DNA from: Pseudoxanthomonas mexicana
Lineage (GTDB): Bacteria; Pseudomonadota; Gammaproteobacteria; Xanthomonadales; Xanthomonadaceae
Assembly (NCBI RefSeq): GCF_010093385.1
Contig: NZ_PDWV01000033.1
Location: 1 to 44,934, forward strand
Length of the DNA: 44,934 nt
Direction: 5' to 3'
Shown here one piece after another: positions 26,568 through 35,999 of this stretch; the first letter of the stretch is position 1; every line of letters begins with the position of its first letter. The notes beneath the pieces were generated by a model. The model did no database searches, was not told the DNA's origin, and saw nothing but the letters and a program-made list of their open reading frames with translations. Both the position numbers and the translations under genes were made by a program.

Positions 26568-27251
26568 ATGACCACCGTCAACGGCGATCCCTTCGCCGCC
26601 CTCAATACCGGCACCACCGGCGCGGCGACCACGGCCAAGAAGGCCGACACGCTGGGGCAGGCCGACTTCATGCGGCTGATGACCGAGCAGCTGGCCAACC
26701 AGGACCCGCTGAAGCCGCTGTCCAACAGCGAGTTCGTCGCCCAGCTGGCGCAGTTCTCCACCGTGCAGGGCATCAGCGACCTCAACACCACGGTCAACGG
26801 GTTCACCGCCTCGCTCACCGGCGACCAGGTGCTGAAGGGCGCCTCGCTGGTCGGACACTCGGTGGTGGTGCCTTCCGAATCCCTTGCCCTGCCCGCCTCC
26901 GGCAATGCCACGGGCCTAGTGATGTCGCCCGGGGCCGGCAAGGTCACTTTCGAGATCACCGACGCCAGCGGCGTGGTGGTGGACACGATCGAAGTCGAAG
27001 CCGACGCCAAGGGCGAGACCGCGTTCGCCTGGGACGGCGTGAAGGCCAACGGCGAGCGCGCGCCCGAAGGCAGGTACTCGATCAAGGCCACCCATACCGC
27101 CAGCGACGGTACCGCCACCGCGCTCAATACCTACGTCGACGCCACGGTCGACAGCGTGACCATCGGCTCCGATGGCCTGTACCTCAACCTGCCCGGCCTG
27201 GGCACCGCACCGCTCGACTACGTGCTGCGCATCGGCAAGTCGGCATCCTGA
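26568..27251 (+). CDS. flgD: Flagellar hook assembly cap protein FlgD
   Basis: 227 residues. The conserved N-terminal block LGQADFMRLMTEQLANQDPLKPLSNSEFVAQLAQFSTVQGI is present, followed by the FlgD tudor/Ig-like region with FAWDGVKANGERAPEGRYSIKA. FlgD caps the growing hook and guides FlgE assembly. 26 bases after flgC. Confidence 0.95.
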   Translation: MTTVNGDPFAALNTGTTGAATTAKKADTLGQADFMRLMTEQLANQDPLKPLSNSEFVAQLAQFSTVQGISDLNTTVNGFTASLTGDQVLKGASLVGHSVVVPSESLALPASGNATGLVMSPGAGKVTFEITDASGVVVDTIEVEADAKGETAFAWDGVKANGERAPEGRYSIKATHTASDGTATALNTYVDATVDSVTIGSDGLYLNLPGLGTAPLDYVLRIGKSAS

Positions 27252-27286
27252 CCTCCGCTCCCACCGCATAACGCAAGGAGTCTTCC

Positions 27287-28507
27287 ATGGCATTCAACAG
27301 CTCGCTGTCCGGCATGAGGGCGGCTAATGCCGACCTCAACGTCACTTCGCACAACATCGCCAACGTCAACACCACCGGCTTCAAGGAGTCGCGCGCGGAA
27401 TTCGCCGAGGTGTTCTCGTCCACGGGTTACGGCCTGCTGCGCAACGGCATCGGCGCCGGCGTGCGCCTGACCAATGTGGCCCAGCAGTTCTCCCAGGGCG
27501 ACATCAACCAGACCGGGCGCTACCTGGACATGGCGGAGGACAAGGAAGGCTTCTTCACCGTCAGCAACAACGGCACCAACGTCTACACCCGTGCCGGCAA
27601 CTTCCAGCGCGATCCCAACGGCTACGTCACCACGCCGGAGGGCTACCGCCTGCAGGTGTTCCCGCCGCGCGCCGACGGCATCGGCTTCGACACCGGCAAC
27701 CTGACCGACCTGCGCCTGCTGACCACCGACAGCCCGCCCTCGCCCACCACGCGCGTCGAGCTGGGCGTCACCCTGCCGGGCAACGCCGCCCAGCCGACCA
27801 TCGCGCCGTTCTCCCCCACCGACAGCGCCAGCTACAACGAAACCACCTCAGTCACCGTGTACGACTCGCTGGGCGTGGCCCACCAGCAGACGGTCTACTA
27901 CGTGAAGACGCCCAACCCGAACGAATGGCAGATGCACACGTACGTGGACGGGACGTCGATGGGCGCGCCGACCACGGTGCAGTTCGACAACAACGGCACC
28001 CTGACCGCGCCGGCCAACGGCCTGGTGACCCTGTCGCCGTTCACGCCCAGCACCGGCGCGGGCGTACTGAACATGACCCTCGACATCAGCGGCACCACCC
28101 AGTACGGCGAACAGTTCGCCAAGCGCATCCAGAACCAGGACGGCTACGCCACCGGCAAGCTCAACGAGTTCAGTGTGTCCGAGACCGGCGTGGTCTACGC
28201 GCGCTATTCCAACGGTGAAGACCAGGCGCTGGGGCAGGTCGCGCTGGCCAACTTCAGCAATCCGCAGGGACTGGTGTCGCAGGGCAACAACACCTGGACG
28301 CACAGCTATGCCTCCGGCGAACCGCGCATCGGCGCGCCGGGCACGTCGGACTTCGGCCAGGTGGCTTCCGGCGCGCTGGAAGCCTCGACGGTCGACCTGA
28401 CCGAGCAGTTGGTCAACATGATCGTGGCGCAGCGCAACTTCCAGGCGAATTCGCAGGCCCTGTCCACGCAGGACCAGATCACCCAGGCCGTGATCAACAT
28501 CAGGTGA
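27287..28507 (+). CDS. flgE: Flagellar hook protein FlgE
   Basis: 406 residues. N-terminal D0/D1 motif MAFNSSLSGMRAANADLNVTSHNIANVNTTGFKESRAEF and C-terminal helix LTEQLVNMIVAQRNFQANSQALSTQDQITQAVINIR flank a beta-rich surface domain. AAGGAG lies well spaced before the ATG. Main component of the hook. The next gene, flgF, is separated by a 116-base gap filled by a long hairpin. Confidence 0.96.
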   Translation: MAFNSSLSGMRAANADLNVTSHNIANVNTTGFKESRAEFAEVFSSTGYGLLRNGIGAGVRLTNVAQQFSQGDINQTGRYLDMAEDKEGFFTVSNNGTNVYTRAGNFQRDPNGYVTTPEGYRLQVFPPRADGIGFDTGNLTDLRLLTTDSPPSPTTRVELGVTLPGNAAQPTIAPFSPTDSASYNETTSVTVYDSLGVAHQQTVYYVKTPNPNEWQMHTYVDGTSMGAPTTVQFDNNGTLTAPANGLVTLSPFTPSTGAGVLNMTLDISGTTQYGEQFAKRIQNQDGYATGKLNEFSVSETGVVYARYSNGEDQALGQVALANFSNPQGLVSQGNNTWTHSYASGEPRIGAPGTSDFGQVASGALEASTVDLTEQLVNMIVAQRNFQANSQALSTQDQITQAVINIR

Positions 28508-28509
28508 GG

Positions 28510-28612
28510 CGAGGAGTGAGCGGAGAGGAGTGAGGAGTGAGTGGAACCTCCTGCACTCGCTGAACGCACTCCTCCGCTTCTCCTCACTTCTCACTCCTCT
28601 CTACTCACTTCT
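28510..28612. repeat. Long imperfect hairpin of GAGGAGTGAG repeats between flgE and flgF
   Basis: The left arm (about 28510-28545) is built of repeated GAGGAGTGAG/GAGAGGAGTGAG units and pairs with the CACTCCTC-type right arm (about 28576-28612). The imperfect stem is over 30 bp. It sits inside the flgB-F operon. Confidence 0.75.
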
Positions 28613-28623
28613 GGCCCTTCCCC

Positions 28624-29376
28624 ATGGACAAAGCTCTCTACGTCGCCATGACCGGCGCCCGCGCTTCGCTGCAAGCGCAGGGCACCGTGTCGCACAACTT
28701 GGCCAATGTGGACACCAAGGGATTCAAGGCCGCACTGGCCGGCACGGAAGCCTTCAAGATCCAGGGCCAGGGCTTTCCCTCGCGCGTGGACGCGGTGCTG
28801 ATCGATCCCGGCTTCGACGGCCGTACCGGTTCGCAGATGGTCACCGGGCGTTCGCTGGACATCTCGCTGCAGCCGAACCGCTGGCTGGCCGTACAGGCCG
28901 CGGACGGTGGCACGGCCTACACACGCAACGGCGAGCTGAGCGTCACCCCGAACGGCCAGCTGGTCACCGCCGGTGGCCGTGCGGTGCTGGACGACAACGG
29001 CAATCCGATCGCGGTGCCGCCGGCGCAGTCCATCGATGTCGGCGCCGACGGCACGGTGTCGATCATCCCGCAGGGCGAAGGCCCGCAGACGATGGCCGTG
29101 GTCGGCCGCATGCGCATCGTGGAAGCGGCACAGTCCCAGCTGGCACGCGGCGGCGACGGCCTGATGCGCCCCTCCGATCCGCAGGCTCCGGCCCTGGCGC
29201 CCGCCACCGGCAACAGTCTGACGGTCGGTGTGCTGGAAGGCAGCAACGTGGACGCGGCCGGCGCACTGGTGCAGATGATCCAGTTGCAGCGGCAGTTCGA
29301 GATGCAGGTGAAGGTGATCCGCAGCGGCGACGAGATGGCGCAATCCTCCAACCAGCTGCTGCGCCTCGGCGGCTGA
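28624..29376 (+). CDS. flgF: Flagellar proximal rod protein FlgF
   Basis: 250 residues. N-terminal motif LYVAMTGARASLQAQGTVSHNLANVDTKGFKAALAG and C-terminal DAAGALVQMIQLQRQFEMQVKVIRSGDEMAQSSNQLLRL are typical of FlgF. Rod subunit connecting FlgC/FlgB to FlgG. No good ribosome site is seen right before the ATG (CTTCCCC). Last gene before a 980-base non-coding stretch rich in repeats. Confidence 0.95.
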   Translation: MDKALYVAMTGARASLQAQGTVSHNLANVDTKGFKAALAGTEAFKIQGQGFPSRVDAVLIDPGFDGRTGSQMVTGRSLDISLQPNRWLAVQAADGGTAYTRNGELSVTPNGQLVTAGGRAVLDDNGNPIAVPPAQSIDVGADGTVSIIPQGEGPQTMAVVGRMRIVEAAQSQLARGGDGLMRPSDPQAPALAPATGNSLTVGVLEGSNVDAAGALVQMIQLQRQFEMQVKVIRSGDEMAQSSNQLLRLGG

Positions 29377-29398
29377 TGCTTGAGGCCCCTGCTTTGGA

Positions 29399-30178
29399 AG
29401 CCCCTCTCCCCGCGGGAGAGGGGTTGGGGTGAGGGGCAACGAAGCCCGTATGTCCTGGCTACTCCGAAAACATCAACACCCATCATGGGCGCGATGCGCT
29501 CATGATCTTTGAGCGCAAGACGTTTTCTCGTCGAATCCGTTCACAAGGTTCAAGCATGGCGCCGCTCGCCACGGAGGCCCTACTTTTCTTTGCTTGTGCA
29601 AAGAAAAGTAGGCAAAAGAAACACCCCCCGGCGGTCCGCCCGCCGCTGCGCGGCGGGTGCGCAGTCCCGGTGGGGATTTTCGGCCGGGGCATCCTGCCCC
29701 GGCCGAAAACGGCGCACGTCCTGTGCGCCGCCCCTGCGGGGTTTTACCCGCCGTGACTGCCGAACCTCAGGGGCCCAAGAGCAGAAGCCATCTTGCCGCC
29801 TTTGCCCTTGCTCTTCCGGGGCCCCATCTAGGCACGGCGAGTGGGCCGGGTAAAACCCGCAGGGCGCCGTCATGGATGACGGCGTTTCCGTATGGCACAT
29901 GGATGTGCCTTACGGAAATTCCCGGACCGCTCGCGGACCCTGCGCGCGCAGCGCGGAGGGCGTGCCGCCTGGGGCGTGTTTCTTTGGTCCCTTTCTTTGC
30001 ACGAGCAAAGAAAGGGACGCCCCCGCGGCCAGCGGCACCATGCTGGCGAGTCAGGGAATCACCCCGTCAGGCCCAGAAAGTCAAGAGTCGCAGCGTGCCT
30101 TTGGATAGGTCCATTGTCCGCACAGGCGGTGGCTTCGTTACCCCTCACCCCAACCCCTCTCCCGATGGGAGAGGGGCT
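29399..30178. repeat. 48-bp inverted repeat pair flanking the second multi-hairpin element
   Basis: 29399-29446 is the reverse complement of 30131-30178 with three mismatches in 48 bases. Each unit is itself a hairpin (CCCCTCTCCC/GGGAGAGGGG) followed by TTGGGGTGAGGGG. They bracket the element at 29561-30040. No clear target-site duplication is visible outside. Confidence 0.85.
29561..30040. repeat. Multi-hairpin dispersed element, copy 2 (more intact)
   Basis: About 480 bases. Perfect 14-bp stems close both ends: 29580-29611 (loop TTGT) and 29987-30018 (loop ACGA, arms GTCCCTTTCTTTGC and complement). Inside are a 12-bp stem TCGGCCGGGGCA/TGCCCCGGCCGA (loop TCC), GGCGCAC/GTGCGCC, CGCCGTCAT/ATGACGGCG (loop GG) and TTCCGTATGGCACAT paired with ATGTGCCTTACGGAA. 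Frames in it give Lys-rich peptides such as ACAKKSRQKKHPP in both copies, best read as by-products of DNA conservation. Confidence 0.85.
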
Positions 30179-30277
30179 AAAACCAAGCACCGCCGGTTTT
30201 CCGCCACGCCTCCGTCGCGGCTGTTACCCCCGTCCCACGTCGGCGTGGATCCCAGCGCCAAAACCACGACACCCATT

Positions 30278-30293
30278 CCGGCACAGGACTTGC
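30278..30293 (+). promoter_or_regulatory. Sigma-54 promoter of the flgGHIJKL operon
   Basis: CCGGCACAGGACTTGC: GG (30280-30281) and GC (30292-30293) ten bases apart. Predicted start near 30305, about 52 bases before flgG. It explains how flgG-L are expressed despite the 980-base gap after flgF. Confidence 0.82.
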
Positions 30294-30356
30294 CTGAGAG
30301 GAGGCGAGGAACCGCATCGCGCGATTCCAACTTTCCACTCCGCGAGGAACCACGCC

Positions 30357-31142
30357 ATGAACCAGGCCCTCTGGGTCGCCAAGACCGGACTGGACGCGCA
30401 ACAGACGCGCATGTCCGTGGTCTCCAACAACCTGGCCAACACCAACACCACCGGGTTCAAGCGCGACCGCGCCAGCTTCGAAGACCTGCTGTACCAACAG
30501 GTCCGCCAGCCCGGTGGCTCCACCTCCTCCCAGACCCAGTTGCCGTCCGGCCTGCAGCTCGGCACCGGCGTGCGCGTTGTGTCGACCTCCAAGGACTTCC
30601 AGCAGGGCAACCCGCAGCAGACCGGACGCTCGCTGGACGTGATGGTGAACGGCCGCGGCTTCTTCGAAGTGCTGCTGCCCGACGGCTCGCCGGCCTACCC
30701 GCGCGACGGCTCGTTCCAGATCAACGCACAGGGCGAGCTGGTCACCAACAGCGGTTATCCCGTGCAGCCCGGCATCCAGGTGCCCGAGGGCGCGCAGTCG
30801 ATGACCATCGGCAACGACGGCACCGTCAGCGTGACCATGGCCGGCCAGGCACAGGCGCTGGAAATCGGTTCGCTGCCGCTGACCGACTTCGTCAATCCGT
30901 CCGGCCTGCAGGCCAAGGGCGAGAACCTCTACGTCGAGACCACCGCCTCCGGCCCGGCGCAGAACGGCACGCCCGGTCTCAACGGCCTGGGCAGCCTGGT
31001 GCAGGGCTCGCTGGAAGGCTCCAACGTCAACGTGGTGGAGGAGCTGGTCAGCATGATCGAAACCCAGCGCGCCTACGAAATGAACGCCAAGGCCATCTCC
31101 ACCACCGACTCGATGTTGGGCTACCTCAACAACAACGTCTGA
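30357..31142 (+). CDS. flgG: Flagellar distal rod protein FlgG
   Basis: 261 residues from ATG 30357, with GAGG upstream. N-terminal [38 protein letters not shown] and C-terminal [35 protein letters not shown] are hallmarks of FlgG, and the length is as expected. A longer frame upstream runs through the repeat element and is rejected. First gene of the second flg operon. Confidence 0.96.
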   Translation: MNQALWVAKTGLDAQQTRMSVVSNNLANTNTTGFKRDRASFEDLLYQQVRQPGGSTSSQTQLPSGLQLGTGVRVVSTSKDFQQGNPQQTGRSLDVMVNGRGFFEVLLPDGSPAYPRDGSFQINAQGELVTNSGYPVQPGIQVPEGAQSMTIGNDGTVSVTMAGQAQALEIGSLPLTDFVNPSGLQAKGENLYVETTASGPAQNGTPGLNGLGSLVQGSLEGSNVNVVEELVSMIETQRAYEMNAKAISTTDSMLGYLNNNV

Positions 31143-31164
31143 TCCACGCATCCCGGGATTCGCC

Positions 31165-31851
31165 ATGAAGCGCACCACGTCCGCCACTTCCCTCGCCTGT
31201 GCCCTGCTCCTGCTGCCGGGCTGCGCGCGCTACTACGGCGACGTGCGCCCGTCCGCGCCGATGCACCCCATCCAGCCGGGGGTCGCCGTGCAGCCCCCCC
31301 CCACCGCCGGTTCCATCTACCGCGGCGGCCCGGGCCTGAACCTGTACGCCGACCGCCGTGCGCGCGACGTGGGCGACCTGCTGACGATCAACCTGGTGGA
31401 GAACACGGCCGCGCAGACCTCGGCCACCACCTCGGTGGACAAGAAGAGCGAAGTCAGCCTGGCCGCGCCGAACATCGCCGGTGCGCCGGTCACCTTGAAC
31501 GGACGCGACATCCTCAGCGCATCAGTCAACGGCGACCGCGGTTTCAGCGGCGCGGGCAATAGTGCACAAAGCAACCGGCTGCAGGGCAGCGTGACGGTCA
31601 CCGTGATCCAGCGCCTGCCCAACGGCAACCTGGTCGTGCAGGGGCAGAAGAACATGCGCCTGAACCAGGGCGACGAACTGGTGCAGATCCAGGGCATCGT
31701 CCGCCCGGCCGACATCAACCCGGACAACACGATCTCCTCCGGCAAGGTCGCCGACGCGCGCATCGCCTACGGCGGCCGTGGCGCGATCGCGCAGTCCAAC
31801 TCGATGGGCTGGCTGGGCCGCTTCTTCAACTCGCCGATCTTCCCGAACTGA
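31165..31851 (+). CDS. flgH: Flagellar L-ring lipoprotein FlgH
   Basis: 228 residues. Lipoprotein signal with lipobox LLLPGC (C20), then the L-ring body ([77 protein letters not shown]). Forms the ring in the outer membrane that supports the rod. 22 bases after flgG, 8 before flgI. Confidence 0.95.
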   Translation: MKRTTSATSLACALLLLPGCARYYGDVRPSAPMHPIQPGVAVQPPPTAGSIYRGGPGLNLYADRRARDVGDLLTINLVENTAAQTSATTSVDKKSEVSLAAPNIAGAPVTLNGRDILSASVNGDRGFSGAGNSAQSNRLQGSVTVTVIQRLPNGNLVVQGQKNMRLNQGDELVQIQGIVRPADINPDNTISSGKVADARIAYGGRGAIAQSNSMGWLGRFFNSPIFPN

Positions 31852-31859
31852 GCGCCGCC

Positions 31860-33041
31860 ATGCACCCGCAGAACCCCGAACGTTCCAGCGATGCGCCGGC
31901 GAAGAAGCCGCGCCGCATCGACACCTACACGCTGCTGGGCCTGCTGGCCTGGATCGGCCTGGTACTGATCTGCCTGGCGCCGGCCGCACGCGCCGAGCGC
32001 ATCAAGGACCTGGCCCAGGTCGGCGGCGTGCGCAGCAACCCGCTGGTCGGCTACGGCCTGGTCGTGGGCCTGGACGGCACCGGCGACCGCACCAGCCAGG
32101 CGCCCTTCACGGTGCAGAGCCTGAAGAACATGCTGGGCGAGCTGGGCGTCAACGTTCCGGCCAACGTCAATCCGCAGCTGAAGAACGTCGCCGCCGTGGC
32201 CATCCACGCCGACCTGCCCGCCTTCGCCAAGCCGGGCCAGCCGATCGACATCACCGTGTCCTCTATCGGCAACGCCACCTCGCTGCGCGGCGGCAGCCTG
32301 CTGATGGCGCCGCTGCGCGGCGCAGACGGTGAGGTCTACGCCATCGCCCAGGGCAACCTGGTGGTGGGCGGTTTCGGCGCGCAGGGCAAGGACGGCTCGC
32401 GCGTGTCGGTCAACGTGCCCAGCGTGGGCCGCATTCCCAACGGCGCGACCGTCGAGCGCGCGATCCCGAATGCGCTGGACAGCGGCGAAGGCACCATCAC
32501 GCTGAACCTGCACCGCGCCGACTTCACCACCGTCTCGCGCATGGTCGCGGCGCTGGACCAGAGCTTCGGCAGCGGCAGCGCCTACGCCGTCGACGCTGTG
32601 ACCGTCGCCGTGCGCGCGCCGGCCGACGTGTCGCGCCGCGTGAATTTCCTCGCCCAGGTGGAAAACCTGGAATTGACGCCCGGCAGTGCGCCGGCCAAGG
32701 TCATCGTCAACGCCCGCACCGGCACGGTCGTGATCGGCGCGCAGGTGCAGGTGATGCCGGCCGCGGTCACGCACGGCTCGCTGACGGTGACGATCACCGA
32801 ATCGGCCAACGTCAGCCAGCCGAACGAATTCTCGCGTGGCGGCCAGACGGTGGTGACGCCGCAGTCCAGCGTGTCGGTCAGCCAGGAAGGCAACCGCATG
32901 TTCAAGTTCGAGGGCGGCACCTCGCTGGACGAGATCGTCCGCGCGGTGAACGAAGTCGGCGCTGCGCCCGGCGACCTGATCGCGATCCTGGAAGCCCTGA
33001 AGCAGGCCGGCGCCTTGCGCGCGGAGCTCGAGGTGATCTGA
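31860..33041 (+). CDS. flgI: Flagellar P-ring protein FlgI
   Basis: 393 residues. A long basic n-region (KKPRR) leads into the signal peptide, which ends at about residue 44 in PAARA. The mature protein starts [32 protein letters not shown], the family signature, and ends with [42 protein letters not shown]. Assembles the periplasmic P ring with help from FlgA. The ribosome site is weak; a start further in is possible but would shorten the signal. Confidence 0.95.
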   Translation: MHPQNPERSSDAPAKKPRRIDTYTLLGLLAWIGLVLICLAPAARAERIKDLAQVGGVRSNPLVGYGLVVGLDGTGDRTSQAPFTVQSLKNMLGELGVNVPANVNPQLKNVAAVAIHADLPAFAKPGQPIDITVSSIGNATSLRGGSLLMAPLRGADGEVYAIAQGNLVVGGFGAQGKDGSRVSVNVPSVGRIPNGATVERAIPNALDSGEGTITLNLHRADFTTVSRMVAALDQSFGSGSAYAVDAVTVAVRAPADVSRRVNFLAQVENLELTPGSAPAKVIVNARTGTVVIGAQVQVMPAAVTHGSLTVTITESANVSQPNEFSRGGQTVVTPQSSVSVSQEGNRMFKFEGGTSLDEIVRAVNEVGAAPGDLIAILEALKQAGALRAELEVI

Positions 33042-33042
33042 C

Positions 33043-34104
33043 ATGGCCAGCATGCCCATCGGAACGCTGAACCCCTCGCTGCCGCTGGCCGACGCCGGCG
33101 GCAAGCCGGACAACGCGCGCATCCACGAGGTCGCGCGCAAGCTCGAGGGCCAGTTCGCGCAGATGATGATCAAGTGCATGCGCGAAGCGGGCTTCGGCGA
33201 CTCCCTGTTCCCGGGCGAGAACCAGATCTTCCGCGACATGTACGACCAGCAGATCGCCACGGCGATGTCGCAGGGCCGCGGCCTGGGCCTGGCCCCGATG
33301 ATCGCGCGCCAGCTGGGCGCCACTGACGCGGCCACGCCCGCGGTGCCCGCCACCACCGCGCTGTCGGCGTACAAGCGGCTGCTGCCGGGCACCGATGCCG
33401 ATTCCATGCTCGACGCGATCGCCGGCCGCGGCATCGGCAGCAGCACGCATGCGTCGTCCGGTGTGCCGGACACGATCACGCTGGACACCATCACCGTGCG
33501 CCCCGACGCGGCGTGCGACGAGGTCGAACAGGTCGCCTCGGCCGATCCGACCAAGTACGCCCGCAACACGCCCGAACGCTTCGTCGCCGAGATCTGGGGC
33601 CACGCGCAGAAGGCCGCGAAGGAACTCGGCGTCGATCCGCGCGCGCTGGTCGCGCAGGCGGCGCTGGAGACCGGCTGGGGCAAGCGCCAGATCAAGACCG
33701 GCGAAGGCGGCAGCGCGCACAACCTGTTCGGCATCAAGGCCACCGGCTGGAAGGGCGAGCGCGCCCGCACGGCCACCCACGAATACGTCGACGGCGTGAA
33801 GCGCACCGAGACCGCGGATTTCCGGGCCTACGCTTCTCCCGCCGAGAGCTTCGCCGACTACGTGCGGCTGCTGAAGAGCAACCCGCGCTACCAACAGGCG
33901 CTGGCGGCCGGCAAGGACATCGCCGGCTGCGCGCGCGGCCTGCAACGCGCCGGCTACGCCACCGACCCGACCTACGCCAACAAGATCGCCTCCATCGCCA
34001 ACGGACCCACCCTGGGCAAGGTGCTGTCGGCCATCGGCACCACGGTGGCCGGGCCGGTCGGCAATGCCGTGGGCAACGCGATCGGCAACGCGCTGCGGCG
34101 CTGA
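33043..34104 (+). CDS. flgJ: Rod cap and peptidoglycan hydrolase FlgJ
   Basis: 353 residues. N-terminal rod-cap domain about 20-100 (ARKLEGQFAQMMIKCMREAGFGDSLF, DMYDQQIATAMSQGRGLGLAPMIA). The C-terminal glucosaminidase domain, about 180-335, has the catalytic Glu in AQAALETGWGKRQI, then HNLFGIKA, FRAYASPAESFADYVRLL and YANKIASI. Cuts the cell wall to let the rod through. The start is 1 base after the flgI stop. Confidence 0.95.
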   Translation: MASMPIGTLNPSLPLADAGGKPDNARIHEVARKLEGQFAQMMIKCMREAGFGDSLFPGENQIFRDMYDQQIATAMSQGRGLGLAPMIARQLGATDAATPAVPATTALSAYKRLLPGTDADSMLDAIAGRGIGSSTHASSGVPDTITLDTITVRPDAACDEVEQVASADPTKYARNTPERFVAEIWGHAQKAAKELGVDPRALVAQAALETGWGKRQIKTGEGGSAHNLFGIKATGWKGERARTATHEYVDGVKRTETADFRAYASPAESFADYVRLLKSNPRYQQALAAGKDIAGCARGLQRAGYATDPTYANKIASIANGPTLGKVLSAIGTTVAGPVGNAVGNAIGNALRR

Positions 34105-34118
34105 CCAGGGGATAACGC

Positions 34119-35999
34119 ATGTCGAACCTTCTCGCTACCGGCAGCAGCGCCCTGATCGCTTTCCAGCGGGCGCTGTCGACCGTCGGCCACAACGTCGCCA
34201 ACATCAACACGCCGGGCTATTCGCGCCAGCGCGTGGAGTTCGAAGCCCGCGACGCCACCTATTTCGGCTACGGCTACCAGGGCAACGGCGTGCAGATCGT
34301 CGACGTGCGCCGGATGGCCGATTCGCTGGCGACCTCGCGCCTGCTCGACAGCGGCGGCGAGCTGGCACGGCTGCAGCAGCTGTCCACGCTGTCTTCGCGC
34401 CTGGACCAGCTGTTCTCCGAGAAGGCCACCGGCATCAGCGCGCCGTGGTCCAGCTTCTTCGATTCGGTCAACGCGCTGTCGTCCAATGCGGCGGGCTCGG
34501 CCGATCGCGAAAGCGTGCTCGCGCAGGCGAACGCGCTGGTCACCCGTTTCCGCCAGATCGACCAGCATCTGGACGGCCTGGATATCGAGGTGAACGCGGG
34601 CCTGACGGCGGCGACCGACGAGGTGAACCGGCTGGCCAAGGAGATCGCCCAGCTCAACGGACAGATCGGTGGCAGCAGCAGCCCATCCGGCGACCTGCTG
34701 GACCGGCGCGACCAACTGATCAGCGAACTGGTCGCCTTCACCGGCGGCAATGCGGCCACCCAGGACGGCGGCCTGGTCAACGTGTTCAGGGCCGGCGGCC
34801 AGCCTCTGGTGGTCGGTGCCACCGCCAGCACGCTGGTGACCGTGCCCGACCCGTACCGTCCGGAACGGCTGCAGGTGGCGCTGGAAACCAACGGTCAGCG
34901 CGTGACGCTCGACAAGCGCGCGCTGGGCGGCCAGATCGGCGGTCTGGTGGAGTTCCGCACCACGGTGCTGGACCCGGCGATGGCCGAACTCGGCCGCATC
35001 GCCACGTCGCTGGCGCAGACCTTCAACGAAGGCCACCGCGCAGGCATGGACCAGTACGGCCAGATGGGTGCGGACTTCTTCACCCTGCCCGCGCCCCGCC
35101 TTTCCTCCAATGCCAACAACACCGGCAACGCCAGCCTGACGACGTCCGTGGGCAGCGTAGGCGGCCTGAACGCGCAGAACGTGCTGCTGCGCTTCGACGG
35201 CGCGGCCTGGGTAGCCACCCACCCCGACACCGGCGCCAGCATCCCGATGACAGGCACCGGCACCGCCGCCGATCCGCTGGTGGTGAACGGCATCGAGGTG
35301 GTGCTCGCCTCCGGCACGCCGGCGGCCAATGACCGCTTCCTGCTGCAGCCCACCGCCGGCGCCGCCGGCAACCTGGGCGTGGCGATCACCGATCCCGGCC
35401 GCATCGCGGCGGCCACGCCGGTGAAGGCGACGACCGACCTGGCCAATACCGGCAGCGGCAAGCTCAGCGGCCTCAAGGTCACCGACGCTGCCAACGCCGG
35501 TCTGCTGGCGCCGGCCGACATCGAATTCATCGACGCCACCCAGTACACGATCAACGGCACCGGTCCGTTCGCCTACACGCCGGGCCAGACCATCGCCTAC
35601 AACGGCTGGAGCGTGGTGCTGGATGGCGCGCCCGCCGCCGGCGACACCTTCAGCGTGGGCCCGACCGGCGCGAATTCCAGCGACAACGGCAACGCCAAGC
35701 TACTGTCCAACCTCGACGATGCGCGCGTGCTCAATGGCGGCACGCTGACGCTCAACGGCGCCATCGGCGGCCTGACCACCCAGGTCGGTTCTGCGGCGCG
35801 CCAGGCCGACTACTCCGCGCAGGCCCAGCAGGTGATCCACGACCAGGCGCAGGCCGCGCGCGATGCGGTGTCCGGCGTCAACCTGGACGAGGAAGCCGCC
35901 GACCTGATGCGCCTGCAGCAGGCCTACCAGGCGGCATCGCAGATCATCGCCACCGCCGACACGCTCTTCCAATCCCTCCTGGCCGCGACCCGCCGATGA
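34119..35999 (+). CDS. flgK: Flagellar hook-associated protein 1 FlgK
   Basis: 626 residues. N-terminal ALIAFQRALSTVGHNVANINTPGYSRQRVEF and C-terminal GVNLDEEAADLMRLQQAYQAASQIIATADTLFQSLLAATRR motifs are clear. The central part is long and variable; residues about 470-520 (TPGQTIAYNGWSVVLDGAPAAGDTFSVGP) resemble a segment of FlgL. First hook-filament junction protein, client of FlgN. GGGGATAA precedes the ATG. The stop overlaps flgL (ATGA). Confidence 0.95.
   Translation: MSNLLATGSSALIAFQRALSTVGHNVANINTPGYSRQRVEFEARDATYFGYGYQGNGVQIVDVRRMADSLATSRLLDSGGELARLQQLSTLSSRLDQLFSEKATGISAPWSSFFDSVNALSSNAAGSADRESVLAQANALVTRFRQIDQHLDGLDIEVNAGLTAATDEVNRLAKEIAQLNGQIGGSSSPSGDLLDRRDQLISELVAFTGGNAATQDGGLVNVFRAGGQPLVVGATASTLVTVPDPYRPERLQVALETNGQRVTLDKRALGGQIGGLVEFRTTVLDPAMAELGRIATSLAQTFNEGHRAGMDQYGQMGADFFTLPAPRLSSNANNTGNASLTTSVGSVGGLNAQNVLLRFDGAAWVATHPDTGASIPMTGTGTAADPLVVNGIEVVLASGTPAANDRFLLQPTAGAAGNLGVAITDPGRIAAATPVKATTDLANTGSGKLSGLKVTDAANAGLLAPADIEFIDATQYTINGTGPFAYTPGQTIAYNGWSVVLDGAPAAGDTFSVGPTGANSSDNGNAKLLSNLDDARVLNGGTLTLNGAIGGLTTQVGSAARQADYSAQAQQVIHDQAQAARDAVSGVNLDEEAADLMRLQQAYQAASQIIATADTLFQSLLAATRR

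Noticed and set aside
29892..30356. Long upstream extension of flgG
   Set aside because: The extension runs through repeat DNA and across the sigma-54 promoter; ATG 30357 has a ribosome site and the standard FlgG N-terminus.
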